A stretch of DNA of 64,000 nucleotides from Ceratopteris richardii (GCA_020310875.1 CM035407.1:67755658-67819657), one strand, 5' to 3'; positions 1 to 12,522 are shown, counted from the stretch's first letter. Notes: a model not told the origin generated them from the sequence alone. A program made the numbers and translations.

Positions 1-28
1 TCACTCATACCCCTCTCACATTGATGAT

Positions 29-140
29 ATTTTTCTTTTTTTCTTTTAAGTTCAAGGAATTTAAAATGTCCAGCCAAGCGGGATTTGAACCCATTCACTC
101 TGCTCGATGGTATTAAACACAAACCACTACACCACACCCT
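29..140 (-). repeat. tRNA-derived SINE-like unit, minus strand
   Basis: Read on the minus strand, an A-box-like TGGTGTAGTGG (plus 124-134) precedes a good B box GGTTCAAATCC (plus 81-91) at a normal spacing. This is the internal RNA polymerase III promoter layout of a tRNA or SINE head. The T-rich plus-strand run at 29-48 would be the A-rich 3' tail. The cloverleaf is not intact, so I call it a SINE head rather than a tRNA gene. Boundaries are approximate and no target duplication was recognised. Confidence 0.5.
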
Positions 141-170
141 TTTGGACACATAGAGGATTTTTTGTCCCGG

Positions 171-462
171 TTTGCTGGCCTGGTGGTTGGGACTCTCGCC
201 TCTTGAGACGGGGGCGAGGGTTCAACCCCCGACAGCAACATGTAGGGACATATGAATCCCAAAAATTGTTGTATGTGGCTGTTGGCCACCGTTTGATCAT
301 TCCCACGCTAGTTGTGACCGCCGTTCAACCTAGTTTTGTAAACCCCTATTCTTGTGGGATAAAGGGGTTCCATGGGTACTATGCCCTTCCTTATACAGTT
401 GCAATTTTAAAGTTAAAGTCCGAGAGAGTAGGCCTCGGCCAAACCTCCATTTAAAAAAAAAA
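171..462 (+). repeat. tRNA-derived SINE, plus strand, with poly-A tail
   Basis: The first 66 bases are tRNA-like. TGCTG and CAGCA ends could pair like an acceptor stem, an A-box-like TGGCCTGGTGG lies at 176-186 and a B-box-like GGTTCAACCCC at 219-229. A body of about 220 bases follows and ends in ten A residues (453-462). Length (about 290 bp), head, body and tail order and poly-A fit a plant SINE. The A box departs from consensus and the anticodon loop is poor, so this is not a functional tRNA gene. The family is not one I can name. Confidence 0.6.
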
Positions 463-749
463 GTGATCAGATTCACATGAATTCAATGGGCTGTTAGTTC
501 GGATGACCTGAAGTCCAGTCGTGTTATTTTATTAATTTTATTAATTTTATTATACTTTTAAGAGGCTGCTTAGACATAGGTTCGACTTTTTTTCTTATAT
601 TTTTATTATTTTTTATTCAATTGATGCTAAAACATTATGGATCACAAAGATAGAACAATAAAAAAAAATTAGGAAATATTTATGAAACTATCATAATAGT
701 TTTTCAGTAATTATATCATGGCCATTTGAAATCTAATCACTAGATTTTC

Positions 750-880
750 GTGCGCACCTAAATCCAGTGATCCGAAGTTCATCTCTGGCCACTCAAAATC
801 CGAGCACCGGACATTTATGTGCTCCTCAAATACTTTTGAGTGATTCAAAAAGTGATCTCCGGCCACCCGAAAATATATTG
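750..880. repeat. ~67-bp tandem repeat, first cluster
   Basis: About two units of a ~67-bp motif carrying 'ccactcaaaatccg' and 'atgtgct' are present, ending in a block (about 830-880) that recurs at 1480-1530. It is the same repeat as the cluster at 1200-1535. No coding function is supported: open frames across it on both strands are by-products. Confidence 0.55.
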
Positions 881-946
881 AGACTGATCGTACAGCTCGC
901 ACATGATGCCTCAATCATCGTACTTCGGGGAAAATTCTCCCTTTTC

Positions 947-1012
947 GGATGACCTCAAAACTATGAGGCCATCGGACTGATGCTAACCAACACCAGTCCG
1001 TTTGGGTCATCC
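947..1012. repeat. nested inverted repeat (hairpin)
   Basis: GGATGACC (947-954) pairs with GGTCATCC (1005-1012), and inside it CGGACTG (973-979) pairs with CAGTCCG (994-1000). The two stems are nested. It could be the end of a small foldback element or a transcribed hairpin; nothing decides between them. Confidence 0.5.
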
Positions 1013-1199
1013 AAAGTGGGGTGAGGATTTTTTTTATTACTATTCCTGACAACAGTCAAAAATGAGCTTTTTTTATATAGTTTTCCAAATGCATTTTTTT
1101 GTGGCGTTTTTTTTTTTGCTTTGTTTTGTGCAAACAATCCAAGTTTTCAACATACATACTATATTTTTGAAGCCTAAATTCGATGGCTTAAATTTTTGC

Positions 1200-1535
1200 A
1201 TGTGCTTAAGTTTGATGATTTTGAAGTATAATTTTTACCACTCAAAATTTGAATACAAGAATTCTATGTGCTTTAAATCTCATGACATGTTCGTCATTGG
1301 TCACTTGAAAGCCGGTTACCAAACCTTCATGTGCACTTAAATCAGATGATCTAAATTTCATTTCTCTAGCCACCCAAAATTCAGTCGCCAGACTTTCATG
1401 TGCACGTAAATCTGGTGAAACAAAGTCCATCCCCAACCACCCAAAATCCGGCCACCAAACATCCATGTGCTCGAGGTACACTTTTTGAGTGACCCAAAAA
1501 GTAATCTCCGACCTCCCAAAAATATGTCCATGTGC
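1200..1535. repeat. ~67-bp tandem repeat, second cluster
   Basis: The word 'atgtgc' recurs at 1200, 1266, 1329, 1398 and 1465 (spacing 63-69), each time followed by related sequence with 'aaatc', 'gatga' and 'ccacccaaaat'. The last unit carries the same terminal block as the 750-880 cluster. This is a degenerate minisatellite. Confidence 0.65.
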
Positions 1536-2145
1536 TACCCCCATGAGAGGGCGCAACATTAAAACTTGCAGTGATTTCAAATAGTGTGCTACGTTTCTGC
1601 TGACTCACCCCTGGATATATGTTTTGGAATTCACATAGAGGGACGGCTCTCTCCCAAACTAAAAAGCGAAATTCTATATCTATTGTTTGGAGAATTAAAC
1701 TGACCAATCACAATATAGTATTAAGCGTATACATTTTTGTTCTTAGGGGGTTCATTCAGCTCAAAAGATGGTGGATTCGAAAGAGTTTGCCTTTACAATT
1801 ATCCAATTGAATTTCTCCATGTGGGAAGAGCAAGCGTGTTGCCATTCTATGTGAACCCAGCCTTAGATGTCACACAACGCAATAGAGTATATGTAACAGT
1901 CATATCATCTATAGTCTCCTAGGGAAATTTCTATATAATATCCAATAAATCCTAAGGAAAATCTCCTTCATAATGTAATTGTACTGGTTACGATTGGTAA
2001 AGAGCGACTTTCAATTTGATGTTTTTATTTTGAACTCTTTGAGTGTTCTTTTTTATACGGCTTCTTGCTTGTGAGCACTTTTTTTTAAAGATCAAAGTGT
2101 GAAAGAAACGTTTTTGAAAGAGTTCATGTGACAAAGCATAGGCAG

Positions 2146-2146
<1 letters not shown>
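1536..2146. other. no recognisable feature
   Basis: AT-rich sequence with only short open frames and no recognised domain. Confidence 0.4.

Positions 2147-2226
<80 letters not shown>
2147..2226. repeat. (TA)40 microsatellite
   Basis: Uninterrupted TA dinucleotides over 80 bases. Open frames through it are artefacts. Confidence 0.97.
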
Positions 2227-2231
<5 letters not shown>

Positions 2232-3769
2232 TTGAGTTTGAAGAAGAAGGAAACTCTTATATATAATATATCCATAATACATACTCAAATAATCATATAA
2301 ATAGAAGGAAATTAAAGAGGATTCTAAGGCAAAGTTTGAATCAAGAGGGGAAAGAAATTTAGACTAGATTCACACTAGACGACGACATCAGCAACTTTAG
2401 AATAATTTTCCATGTGGCATTAATTCATTGGTTGCTAAAATGAAAAGATATTCCCCACGTATTCAATGGCCACGATCACTTTTCTTCATAATTAAACGGC
2501 TTCGATAGTTTTTTATTTTCATTCAGTTTCATCTTGTGTGAATTGAAAGGCTGGAGGAAAAGAAGTTAAATAAAAATATTGCTATGTACCATCGGTATAG
2601 TGTGAAATGACCCTTAGAAATCCATGGGTTGGCCCAAGTTGATTTCATACTCATTATAGGCTTCAAATTTCAAACCTTAGGATAGTTTGTACTTGTAGCC
2701 TGTAGGGTTCCATGGTTAAACTAACATCCTAACTACTTACACATGAGTCCATGTTGCCAATGGTGGTAGTGTAGCTAGTAGCACCAACGTTGGTCTATGT
2801 TTGATACTTTAGTGGCACTTCCTTATTCTGGAATATAGTAGCTTTATTTTCATAGATATTTTTTTGCTTATAGTTATTGCTTGTGAATGCAAATTAAGCA
2901 ATGTCACAAAGAACTATTTTTAGTATGTCACGTTTTACACAACAATGAGAGTCTTGCAAGAAAGACAAGAAACGAACCCAAAGGGATCTCTCTCCGAATA
3001 ATAGTGGTCTTGAATTTTCTTGCAATCAAGACATTGATCATCATCTTGAATAAAAATAAAAGGGCATTGATCAAGACACTGATCACTCAAAGAGTGGTCG
3101 ATTGAGAAATCGTTGTTCCTCCTTGGCAAAAGGATCTCTAACTGTAAGAAATCCCCCCCTCTCTAGGCATCATCAAGTGCTCCTTTTGATCAACAACAAG
3201 CTTAAACCCATGTGGGCCCCGCATGAAGGTGATGAGAGGGTGATTAACCTTCTTTGTAATGCCATCTAAACTCTGTAAAAGCTACCCACACTCTGTGGGA
3301 TTCGGGAGATCCCGTGAGCACTAGTCCCCTTCTCTTGTACTTTTCTTTTGTATTAATTCAAGTTTGGGAGAGTAGACTAAGGCTGAACACTCTTTTATTT
3401 TAAAAATAAATAAAAGGGCATATCTAAAAAAGGTTGGAATATTCCATGTACACACACATTTTGTTGGGTGTATTTTGAAAATGCAATAGCAAGAATGTTT
3501 TCCACATATTGCAAACAAGAAAAAAATTAGAAAAAATTGACAGTTATTTCTTTGCCTTAAAAGAACTGAAAGAAAATATCCTACACCTTTAGAAATTGGT
3601 TGAATTTTACAAATTATGTAGAGTAGTATGTATTTTGATTGGTTAATAATAAGGTTATTTGTGAGCATTATTATCGTGTAGTGTCATACTTTAATTTTTT
3701 ATGTTGGGGATTGCATAGTTGAAAAGGGTATTCAACAAGTCAAGTCGAGTAGCACTAGCTCAACACGCA
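2227..3769. other. AT-rich stretch without recognisable gene
   Basis: Short open frames only. I recognise no domain, LTR end or RNA gene. The segment at 3140-3350 is less AT-rich than its surroundings but matches nothing I know. Confidence 0.4.
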
Positions 3770-4318
3770 ATCATACACGCAAACACACATACATATGTAC
3801 ACACACATACAATCATAAACACAAACACATACACACACATATGTATATATACAAACACATACATATGTATACATACACACACAATCATAAACGCAAACAC
3901 ACATACAGACATACACACTTACACATACATGTTTAGATACACATACATACAAACATAAACACACACACACATACACATACATATATACACACATATATAC
4001 ACATGTATGTGTACACACGTATATAGACATGTATGTGTGTCTAAATACACACATATACATGTTTAGATACACATACATACAAATACATATGTATACATAC
4101 ACACTCAATCATAAACGCAAACACACATACATATGTACACACATACACATATGTGTACACACACATACATAAATACACACGTACACATGCACACACATAC
4201 ATGTTTAGATACACATACATACAAACATAAACACACACATACACATACATATATACACACGTATATACATAAACACACACACATACACGTATACACACAT
4301 ATACAGACACATACACAT
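3770..4318. repeat. compound AC/TA microsatellite
   Basis: About 550 bases of mixed 'acacac', 'catacatatgtatac' and 'tatatacaca', almost entirely alternating purine-pyrimidine, a composition that can adopt Z-DNA. The Tyr/Val/Cys-rich and His/Thr-rich open frames on both strands are translations of the repeat. Confidence 0.93.
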
Positions 4319-4859
4319 CTAGTAGAATATTTAGTTTTGCAGGTAAATTTTTTTTTGTAGGTGGATTGTTATTTTACAGGTGCTTTATTTGATTTTTAGA
4401 TGGTGGAAAAAAAAATTGCAAGTGCTTTTATGTTTAGCTTGTGTGGCTTTCATTATGGCCTTCATGCCTTATTTGATTATAAGCCTATGTGTCTTACTGT
4501 AATTTCATTTTCATTTCGATATATAGAAGAAATGGCATCAATTTTTCTCCCCATTATATAAATATAATATATGCATAGATGTATACTTATGTACATATAT
4601 ACTTACATACATGCATACATACATACTCATTCTATCAATAATAGCTAAATACAATGCCTAATTAAGTTAGGTATACTCATAAATAAAACATGACTAAGGG
4701 CTTAGCATCTCCTACACCTTTGTATGAGGTTGTATGAGGACTAGTGATGCCTCTTATACATAGCACTTTGTATCTTCTAACAACGTTTTTTAAGCTCCCC
4801 TCTCATGTTAGCTTTGTAAGTGATTTATGGACATATTTTTCTTCTTCCTCTAAGGTGGT

Positions 4860-6125
4860 TTATATATTCATGTACATGGATTTAATTTTTAAGTCTACTT
4901 TCCTAGTACAACCCTCCATGTACTTCCCATTCTACTTTCATAAAGGTTAAAATTTTGGAAGGTTATCTATCAAACAATGCAATTGCCTCTTACCTCCTTC
5001 TAACCACCCACACAAACTTATGATGCAACCATGTTGCTCCTTGTTTAATTAATCCCAAACCTAGGACTAGGGCTCCTCCGAACAACTTGCTATGACTAGG
5101 GCTCCTCTGAACAACCTTTAGGTTAAGTGCTAGATAGACTATTGCCCCTTCATTGTTTACAGAGAGACTATTGCCCCTTCATTATTTAGCTTTACTATCT
5201 AATTCTCCTATTATAATCCTGGTTGGCAATAATGTGGTACAATAGTTTAAACAAATAGTAATATGGCAGTAGTATAGTACAATAGTTTAAACAAATTAAA
5301 ATTAATGTTTCTTTCCTTGAGTTGGGGCAATTTATTAGCTGAATGCCCTACCTTTTCTTTATGAATTTGTTTAATACTTATTCTAAGGATGATACTATAT
5401 AACTCTATAACTTAATACCTTTATAAAATTATCTTTTATTTAAACTTTTTTACTAACTGTTATTAATTAATTAGTATAATGATGTTTAGCTCGCATAACA
5501 TTACTTCCCACCATAGGTTTCTCTCGAGTTAAATTTTAAATCACATCGTCTATATACCCTTTCTACAATGTATATCACTAAATTCAATATGATTTCTGTT
5601 GGTTTGTATTGATAAGTACTTGCATTGCCACTACATCAAACAGCTTTTTCACAAATATGTTTCTCTCTTATACCTGGATAGGGTATTAATTATTTAGTGC
5701 CCTACCTACATTTTTATTTATTATGTTTTTTACGAGATTGAAAGAAAATACTCTTAACTCCCACCAATTCCTTGTTATCACACCACATATTAGAACAACT
5801 CTATAAGTAAGCTAATTCAATTGTTATCACACCACATATTAGAACAACTCTATAAGTAAGCTAATTCAATGGAATCAAATATAACCTTTCTTACCTATCT
5901 CACTTTTTGGAATACAAAATTCATGTCATTTTGGTGCCTTTAATCTGCCCCATTTTACTAGGAAGGTTCAATTGAAATATTTTAGTAATACACCCTTAGT
6001 TTATGTTTTTAACCTAGATTTATATCATAATGATAATTTGATTTTTAGTTGCAATCTTCAAGGTCTGATCACTATTATGTTCAAATTTCTAACCAATTTC
6101 TAATTGAACATTGTTCACGTAACTC
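4860..6125 (+). repeat. dispersed repeat R, copy 1
   Basis: Several blocks match 25950-26640 in the same order and strand: the block around 4868-5065 (with 'tcatgtacatggattta', 'cttaattaatcccaaacc'-like text), 'ctgaacaa...aggtta' near 5105, and 5921-6120 (with 'gaaatattttagtaataca'). Copy 1 has about 500 more bases in the middle. There is no convincing coding frame. It is an unclassified interspersed repeat, probably a transposon body. Confidence 0.6.
5771..5868. repeat. 49-bp tandem duplication
   Basis: The text beginning 'ttgttatcacaccacatatt' and ending 'gctaattcaa' occurs twice in succession, about 49 bases each, essentially identical. It lies inside repeat R copy 1 and is absent from copy 2, so it looks recent. 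Confidence 0.9.
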
Positions 6126-6225
6126 TTGTTGTGCTTTTGAGAAACCTAATTCCGAGTCTTAGCAAGTTAAGGCTTTTTAAGTACTGTGATTTATCTACCA
6201 TGATTTTATGTGAATTTTTTTCGTC

Positions 6226-6375
6226 TTTTTTTTTTACAGTACAATGAATTGGAAACACACTCACACACCCGACCTCGTAAGGTAGAGGCACCCACCTTAT
6301 TTCTAGCCAGGACTTGAACTCACGACATCCCCCTAGAGACTCAAGGCATCAAACCACTATATTACATGAGCTCCG
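6226..6375 (-). repeat. tRNA-derived SINE-like unit, minus strand
   Basis: On the minus strand an A-box-like TAATATAGTGG (within plus 6354-6366) is followed by a B-box-like AGTTCAAGTCC (plus 6310-6320). A short body ends in ten A residues (plus-strand T run 6226-6235). At about 150 bp it is a compact SINE. Head order and tail agree with the units at 29-140 and 171-462, but the bodies differ, so at least two families are likely. Confidence 0.6.
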
Positions 6376-7565
6376 ATGATTTTTTCTTTTTTGGATGGAG
6401 AGTCTAAGATAAAAGTGCTATATAGCATACATACCGTAGCTGAGCCTAGGCTTGGCCATTTTAATTGTTTAATTTTATTAAAAATTATTGCATAATATGC
6501 AGGCAAACATTTTAGACAAACTTAGTCTGTGATGAGTATGGGTATACTTAAATGAGTGAAATTTCAAAAATATACTAATTCCTCAATTCATATATATCAA
6601 GTTTCCCTTGATTAGATGAATTCACCCTAAAACCTTGGAAGGAAATAATAACTTAGGTTTTTGGTGTTCTGATACATTCCCACTTTGGGTTTGATCTAAT
6701 CCCAAGGTAAACAAATTAGCTATATTTGTTAGTATTTTTTAATTCAATTCCTTTGTAAAAAAACAATGTTTTATCTCATTTTAAAGCTTGCATGGATAAC
6801 TAGCCAATCTTATAACTTTTGAATGATTGCGGTAAATAAATATTTCACATATGATTAGGAACTTATACCTCACATTATGTTCCTTGAAATTACCTTACTT
6901 GAATTCCCATTTGATATATAACCCTTCATTATCATCCTTGCCTAAATTTCCACTTTTTTGAGGTTTTCCACAACACAAATATTTGATAGATAGTTTGATA
7001 CATGATGTCAAAGAAGGGTATATTAGCGGTTGAAATGGAAATTTCCCTTGAAATAAGCTGATGACATTTAGATTGGTTTGAGGGGCTACCGCAATTCAAT
7101 GGCTTAATCTTTTTCATTTATCTCTTCTTAGGCTAAACTCATTAACATTTCTTTGAAAATTTTGATGGTATTTAGCTATTACATACTCTTATACTAAATA
7201 CCATGTTTGGCTCTTATATTTCAAATTTTATTAATAATAAATGTTGTTTTCGTAAACATAGAAGAATTAATGCTTCTTAGATTATTGATTGTAATTATGA
7301 CTTCTTAATCAGCTTACCTCATAAAACCTTCAAAACTGATATTTTTGTGCTATGAAAAAAACCCTCATTATGGTAATGACAATCTTATGAATTCACTTGC
7401 AGAAAGATTTACTAACTTCTACACAAAAATCAATTTAACGATTTTTATAAATGCACAAATAAATGGAAACTATGCAAAATTAAAGATTCCAAAAACAATT
7501 ATATCCCTTTTCAACAATTTTTAGAATTAGACTTTAAGATTCTTAGTAATTGCTATATGGGTTAT
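6376..7565. other. AT-rich flank without recognisable gene
   Basis: Short open frames only, no domain recognised. It is the left flank of gypsy element D1. Confidence 0.4.
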
Positions 7566-7747
7566 TGTTATACTTTATGGAATAATGGAATGTTGTATGG
7601 ATTTTAATTTCTTGAGGTATTTAATGTGATTGTGTTTTGATTTAGTAGGTGAAGAATCATGAGGGTGTGAATGCATGTGGATTTATTCAGATATTTTTGA
7701 AGATAGTTAAAAGATAGCATTTTAGATATTTTTTGTAAAAAGAATAG
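7566..7747 (+). mobile_element. gypsy D1 5' LTR, first part
   Basis: It starts TGTTATACTTTATGG and matches the start of the D2 LTR (minus strand, plus 57813 downward) closely over about 140 bases. It is cut at 7747 by copia C1, whose 5-bp flank is aatag. The LTR resumes at 12209. The joined LTR would be about 490 bp, against 501 bp in D2. Confidence 0.85.
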
Positions 7748-7977
7748 TGTTGGAGTTAGACGTCTGCGGAAGCACACGAACAACACATGGAAGAAGAAGA
7801 AGCTTGGAGCACAACACACAATACTGAATGTATTACCACTAGAATGTACAAAGATAAGTAGACTGCTAGGATAATAGGCATATATACGAGCCAGGAAAAA
7901 AAACCTCCTAAAGAGGGAAAAAAGTGCCTCGATGGTCCTAGAGTGTTCACACACATCACTACCAAAATATGTCAATA
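7748..7977 (-). repeat. C1 3' LTR
   Basis: About 230 bp, opening 'tgttggagttagacgtctgc' as in the other C-family LTRs. The far end has decayed from 'tatcaaca' to 'tgtcaata'. The adjacent 'aatctcccctggg' is the complement of the polypurine tract. Confidence 0.9.
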
Positions 7978-8049
7978 AATCTCCCCTGGGAGTGATGTGA
8001 TGAACAAGGAGCTGGAACTCCTGTATAAGGAAGTGCCAATCTATGTGGA

Positions 8050-11000
8050 ATCAATCCAAAAAAGGAAGTAAGCCCAAAGCTTTGCGGAAAGCTTCAAACT
8101 TCTCCCGAGGCAGAGCCTTTGTAAAAAGGTTTGCAATGTTCTCCTACGTGGGCACATATGCTAAGCTGATCGCCCTAGCAGACACACTCAACAATCATTG
8201 TGAAAGCTACCCTGTACTCAGCCTCACAACTGGAAATGGCTAGAGTAGGCTGCTTCTTGCTCAAACAAGATATACATGAGCTACCAAGCATGAAGCAAAA
8301 ACCACTCGTGGACATATGAGTGTCATAGCAACCAACCCAATCATTGTCAGAAAAAGCATGCAAATATGGCGGTAGTGATCCCCCCTTGGGATAAGACAAT
8401 CCAAGTAGCCGGGTACCACTCAAGTAGAGAAAGATGCGCTTAACCACCTGCCAATGCTTGACACTTGGGCAATGCATAAACATGTTCATCTGTGAGACAG
8501 CAAACTGAATATCTGGTCGAGTATGCAATAGGCTTACAGTCTTCAAGGCCAAAACATTGCAATAATGTGTCAATATATTTCGTTTGACACAAAGTCATTC
8601 CACCATCAATTGCATAAACCGAATGCCCAAATAGTGATGCAAATGCCCCAAATCAGACATCTCAAATGAGGCATGCAAATCAGCCTTAAAATCAGCAATA
8701 TGCATGTCATGAGGACTAGTGAGCAACATGTCATCAACATACATCACAATGATCAAAAGCACATCATTAGCACTTTTAACATATAAGGTGCTTTCAGTTG
8801 GACTGGTGTGCAATGAGATAGGCATGTATCTTTTCATACCAAGCACGTGGTGCTTGCTTTAAACCATATAATGTCTTCTTTAACCTGCACACCTGGTTTT
8901 CATGCCCTTTCTACACAAAGCCATAGGGTTGAAAAACATACACTTCTTCATGCAAGTCACCATTCATAAATGCTATTTTAATGTCCAACTGATGTACATT
9001 CCGACCATGATGAGCTGCAAGTGCACAGATGCTATGAACAGTAGTCATTTGACAAGTAGGAGCAAAGGTTTCATCAAAACAAATGCCTCTTTCTTGCACA
9101 TAACCCTTTGCAACAAGCCTAGCCTTATACCTATCAACTGTTCCTCAGGTTTACGCTTCACCTTGTATACCCACTTAGTGCCAATGGCCTTCTTGCCAGG
9201 AGGCAAGTCACATAAAGACCAGGTACCATTTTTCATGATAACATCATATTTAGATTGTATTGCAGCCATCCAATGTTCAGAATATTGTGCTTCATTAAAC
9301 GAAATAGGTTCAGTCTCATCACAGAGACTAGAGGCAGCCATAGCATAGCAAACTGATGCAAAAGAGGCATTATGAGAGCCTGACCGCGTACGATATGATA
9401 GAGGTGCATCTAATTTGCTATCACACAAAGTCTATACTAGCCATTTTGGCATAGTTTTTGCCTGCTCAATATCAGCTCTCTCATCAACAAGTGTATCATG
9501 TAAATGTGCATAAAAAATGGAATGATCTACATCATCACATGAAACATGCAAAGGTTGAGAAGTTGCCTCATTAGGACTAGCACTAGATGGCTTGCGACCA
9601 TGCCAAGCCTTTAGTGGGACACATGTTAAGTACATCTGTTGCACACATAACAACCTCAAGCGAGAAACTATGTGGTAAAGCCTGACTCTTGACCATACAC
9701 CTTGCCATCTCCATGAGTGACATGTTCTTTCGTTCAACAACTCCATTCTATTGAGGTGTATACGACACTGTATACTAATGTTTTATCCCACGTTCAGCCA
9801 GAAATGCATTAAAGTCAGAAGATATATGTTCCCGCCTGATCAGAATGGAGGGTGCCCATTTTACATGATGACATATTTTCAGCCAAAACCAGAAACTATT
9901 TGAAGCACATAAATACTTTGGACTTGGCTTTCAATGGATATGCCCATGCATGCCTAGAAAAATCATCGATGAAAGTAACGAAGTAAAGATAGTTTCCAAA
10001 AGAGGGTGTCTGCATACATGTTTACCACGTGCCACAAGTTTGGGCCAAGAGGACACCATTTCAGATTTTTGCAGGCATAGCAAACTAGCAAAATTTAGAT
10101 GACCAAAGCGTGCATGCCAAAGCTTTGCATCTAACATAGCCTGAGAATCATGTATTGCACATGTTGAATCATTCACATATCTTTCATAGTCTATGAGCTT
10201 ATACAGCCCACGACCTAAAATGCCAAAACCAATAATGACATCACCATTTGATAGATCATGAACTGTACATCTATCATCAACAAATATCACAACCAAGCCA
10301 ATCTTGGCTAATGTAGAAACTGATAAGAGATTTTTCTTAAATTTCTCGCACAAATAAAGCATCTGACAATGTAAAAAGAACTAGCATCAGTAGTAGTCAG
10401 AATGATCTTACCAACTCCCATAAGAGGATAAGAGGAGTTGTTGGGGCATGTAAGAATATTCACTATAGGGGCAGGCTCGAGTGAAGAGAAGAAATTGCGC
10501 TATGAGGTAATATGTTTGGTCACCCCACTATCAAAGTACCAAACATCTGAGTCTATTGTAGACATGCTCTGCTCATGAGAAGATGCGTCAATACTGCAAA
10601 CATTAGTAAAAGCCCATTCTTCATCCTGCACAAGATTAGCAAACTCTGTTTTTGATGTAGAGGCCAGTGCAACAACCATTTTGGCCTCTTTCTTCTTTGC
10701 CTCTTTAGTAACTAGTTTTGGACATCTCTTAATGACATGATCATTTGCTTTATAGTATTTGCAAAACAATTTCTTCTTTTCTGATTTCTTCTCATCTTTG
10801 TCTTCCTTCTTCGAATGTGCAGCATTTGCAGATTTTTGCTTACTAATAGAAGAGCTCCATTTACCTTTGCCCTTCTTATTAGCTAGGCAAGCTTGATCTG
10901 CAACATGCACAATAGACCTGTTCTGCCTAGACTGGTCTTCTTGCAACAAAACAGAAACTAACTCTTCAAATGTCAAGGCATTTGGATTGCCTTTCATCAT

Positions 11001-11623
11001 CAAACGAAGAGTAGAAGCAAAACTCTGATATGAGTGGGGAAGACCATTCCGAAAAGTTTGCACAAGTGAACTATTAGGAAGGACTTTATCTGTAGAAATC
11101 AATTGTTCCTTCAAATCCTTGATCTTTGTCAGAAAATTGTCCAGAGAATCATCTTCATTCATGTGCTCACTCTCCAACTGTTTTTGGAGGTAAGCAACAC
11201 GAGCCTCATTCCTAGCCTAGTATAATGTGGTAAGTGTATCCCAAGCATCCTTAGTTGTTTTGCAAGAGCGGATGAGGAATAATGGCACGTTTAACAAACA
11301 AAGCTATCAATACATGTGCCTAAGCATCTCTGCCATCCCAACAAATTTTCTCTACAGTAGGTCCACCAGAAACAACAACACGAATGGGAATCTATAGAAT
11401 ATCACCATCTTTGACACCATCTGCATCAGCTTCAATACCTATATTTGTAGTAGTTGTATTCGCATGTGTAATAGGATGGCTTTCAACACCCTGCACAATA
11501 TATATTCCATAGTCCTTTTGCAACCAAAACATGATGCATCATATAAGCCCACAATTGGTAATTTGTACCATCCAATTTATCCTCAATAGCCAACATACGA
11601 AATACATCACTGCTTTCAGCCAT
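8050..11623 (-). pseudogene. C1 gag-pol remnant (copia)
   Basis: Read on the minus strand from the ATG at 11623, the polyprotein order is Ty1/copia: gag with UBN2-like region (11177 down to about 10800), zinc knuckle near 10750 (here C-x2-Y, so damaged), protease motif WYFDSGVTKH near 10530, GAG-pre-integrase zinc finger near 10100, integrase pieces, RT with intact YVDD near 8740, and RNase H (8573-8175). At least six stops or frameshifts and a deletion in the integrase C-terminal half break it. It retains the RT/RNase H junction that C2 has lost. Not functional. Confidence 0.88.
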
Positions 11624-11963
11624 GGCCATTGACTTAAATACCCTGTTGGAGAGAAATGAATGTATCTGAAAAAGTTGAACGGAGCTACCCTAACAAGTTC
11701 TACTAAACCTGTAGTAGACTTCGAGATGCTTATACTAGAAAATCAAACCTGATATATATCTCTGGCACAAAAAGATGAAATAGTATGCACAAGCGCTGTG
11801 ATAGTACATTCGAAGGCTGAAACAAGCTCAGATTGCAATTTCGACACCACATAGCGAAGCTATTTTGATCTCTAAAACACTTGAGTATGCTCACCAAATT
11901 TCGTGCGATTCTAAGACCGCAACTGGAGAGGTGTAGACGATGCCCTAGATGAAGTGGCAACTT

Positions 11964-11975
11964 GCTCTGATACCA
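11964..11975 (-). other. C1 primer binding site (Met tRNA)
   Basis: The minus strand reads TGGTATCAGAGC two bases after the 5' LTR. It is complementary to the 3' end of initiator Met tRNA, the usual copia primer. Confidence 0.9.
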
Positions 11976-11977
11976 AT

Positions 11978-12208
11978 TGTTGGAGTTAGACGTCTGCAGA
12001 AGCACACAAATAGCACAAGGAAGAAGAAGAAGAAGTTTGGAGCACAACACACAATACTGAATGTATTACCACTAGAATGTACAAAGATATCTAGCTTGTT
12101 AGGGCAATAAACATATGTACAAGGGGGGGGGGAACCTCCTAAAGAGGGAAAAAATTTTCATGGCGGTCCGAGAGTGTTCACACACATGACTACCTAAATA
12201 TATCAACA
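11978..12208 (-). repeat. C1 5' LTR
   Basis: About 231 bp, from 'tgttggagttagacg' to 'tatatcaaca' on the plus strand. It diverges clearly from the partner LTR at 7748-7977, including a run of ten G residues not seen there. Confidence 0.9.
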
Positions 12209-12521
12209 AGTAGATCGCTTAGAAAGAAATGTTCTTGTAAAAATAGTAGATTGCTTAGAAAGTGATTATTTTGTAAATAAAGCAGATTTTCATAAACGCA
12301 CGCTTTTCAAGGCACCACCCTCATGTATCTTCTATTCAAGATGTAATGAAAAATACCTATAAATATACATACTCTGATAGACTCATCCATCAAAGTATGT
12401 GGGGGGAGATTGTACCCAATCTTGTGTTTGAACTCTTGTCTCTCTCTATTATGTGTGTACTTTTGTGAGAATTCATTATTGTACTATCTCTGTGTACGTG
12501 CTCTGCAAGATTTGGTCAACA
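12209..12521 (+). mobile_element. gypsy D1 5' LTR, second part
   Basis: It resumes the LTR interrupted at 7747 and matches D2 LTR text such as 'catgtatcttctattca' and 'gggggagattgtacccaatc'. It ends 'ggtcaaca', and the primer site follows at 12523. Confidence 0.85.
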
Positions 12522-12522
12522 A

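Larger units (their letters stand above)
7748..12208 (-). mobile_element. copia element C1 (old, minus strand)
   Basis: Complete outline of a Ty1/copia element on the minus strand: 5' LTR 11978-12208, Met-type primer site 11964-11975, degenerate gag-pol, purine tract just above 7978, and 3' LTR 7748-7977. Flanks aatag (7743-7747) and agtag (12209-12213) are a decayed 5-bp target duplication. The LTRs differ at well over 10% of sites, so it is old. It is the same family as C2 (58753-63609) and the C3 fragments. The internal region is about 400 bp shorter than in C2, through deletions in the integrase-RT part. Confidence 0.93.

Noticed and set aside
173-237. Possible tRNA gene
   Set aside because: A and B boxes are present but the anticodon loop and stems are poor, and a body with poly-A follows; a SINE head fits better.
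107-454. 115-codon open frame on plus
   Set aside because: It spans two SINE-like units; no protein signature.
1988-2275. Open frame rich in Tyr-Ile
   Set aside because: Translation of the (TA)n microsatellite.
3719-4360. Several His/Thr- and Tyr/Val/Cys-rich open frames
   Set aside because: Translations of the AC/TA microsatellite in both strands.
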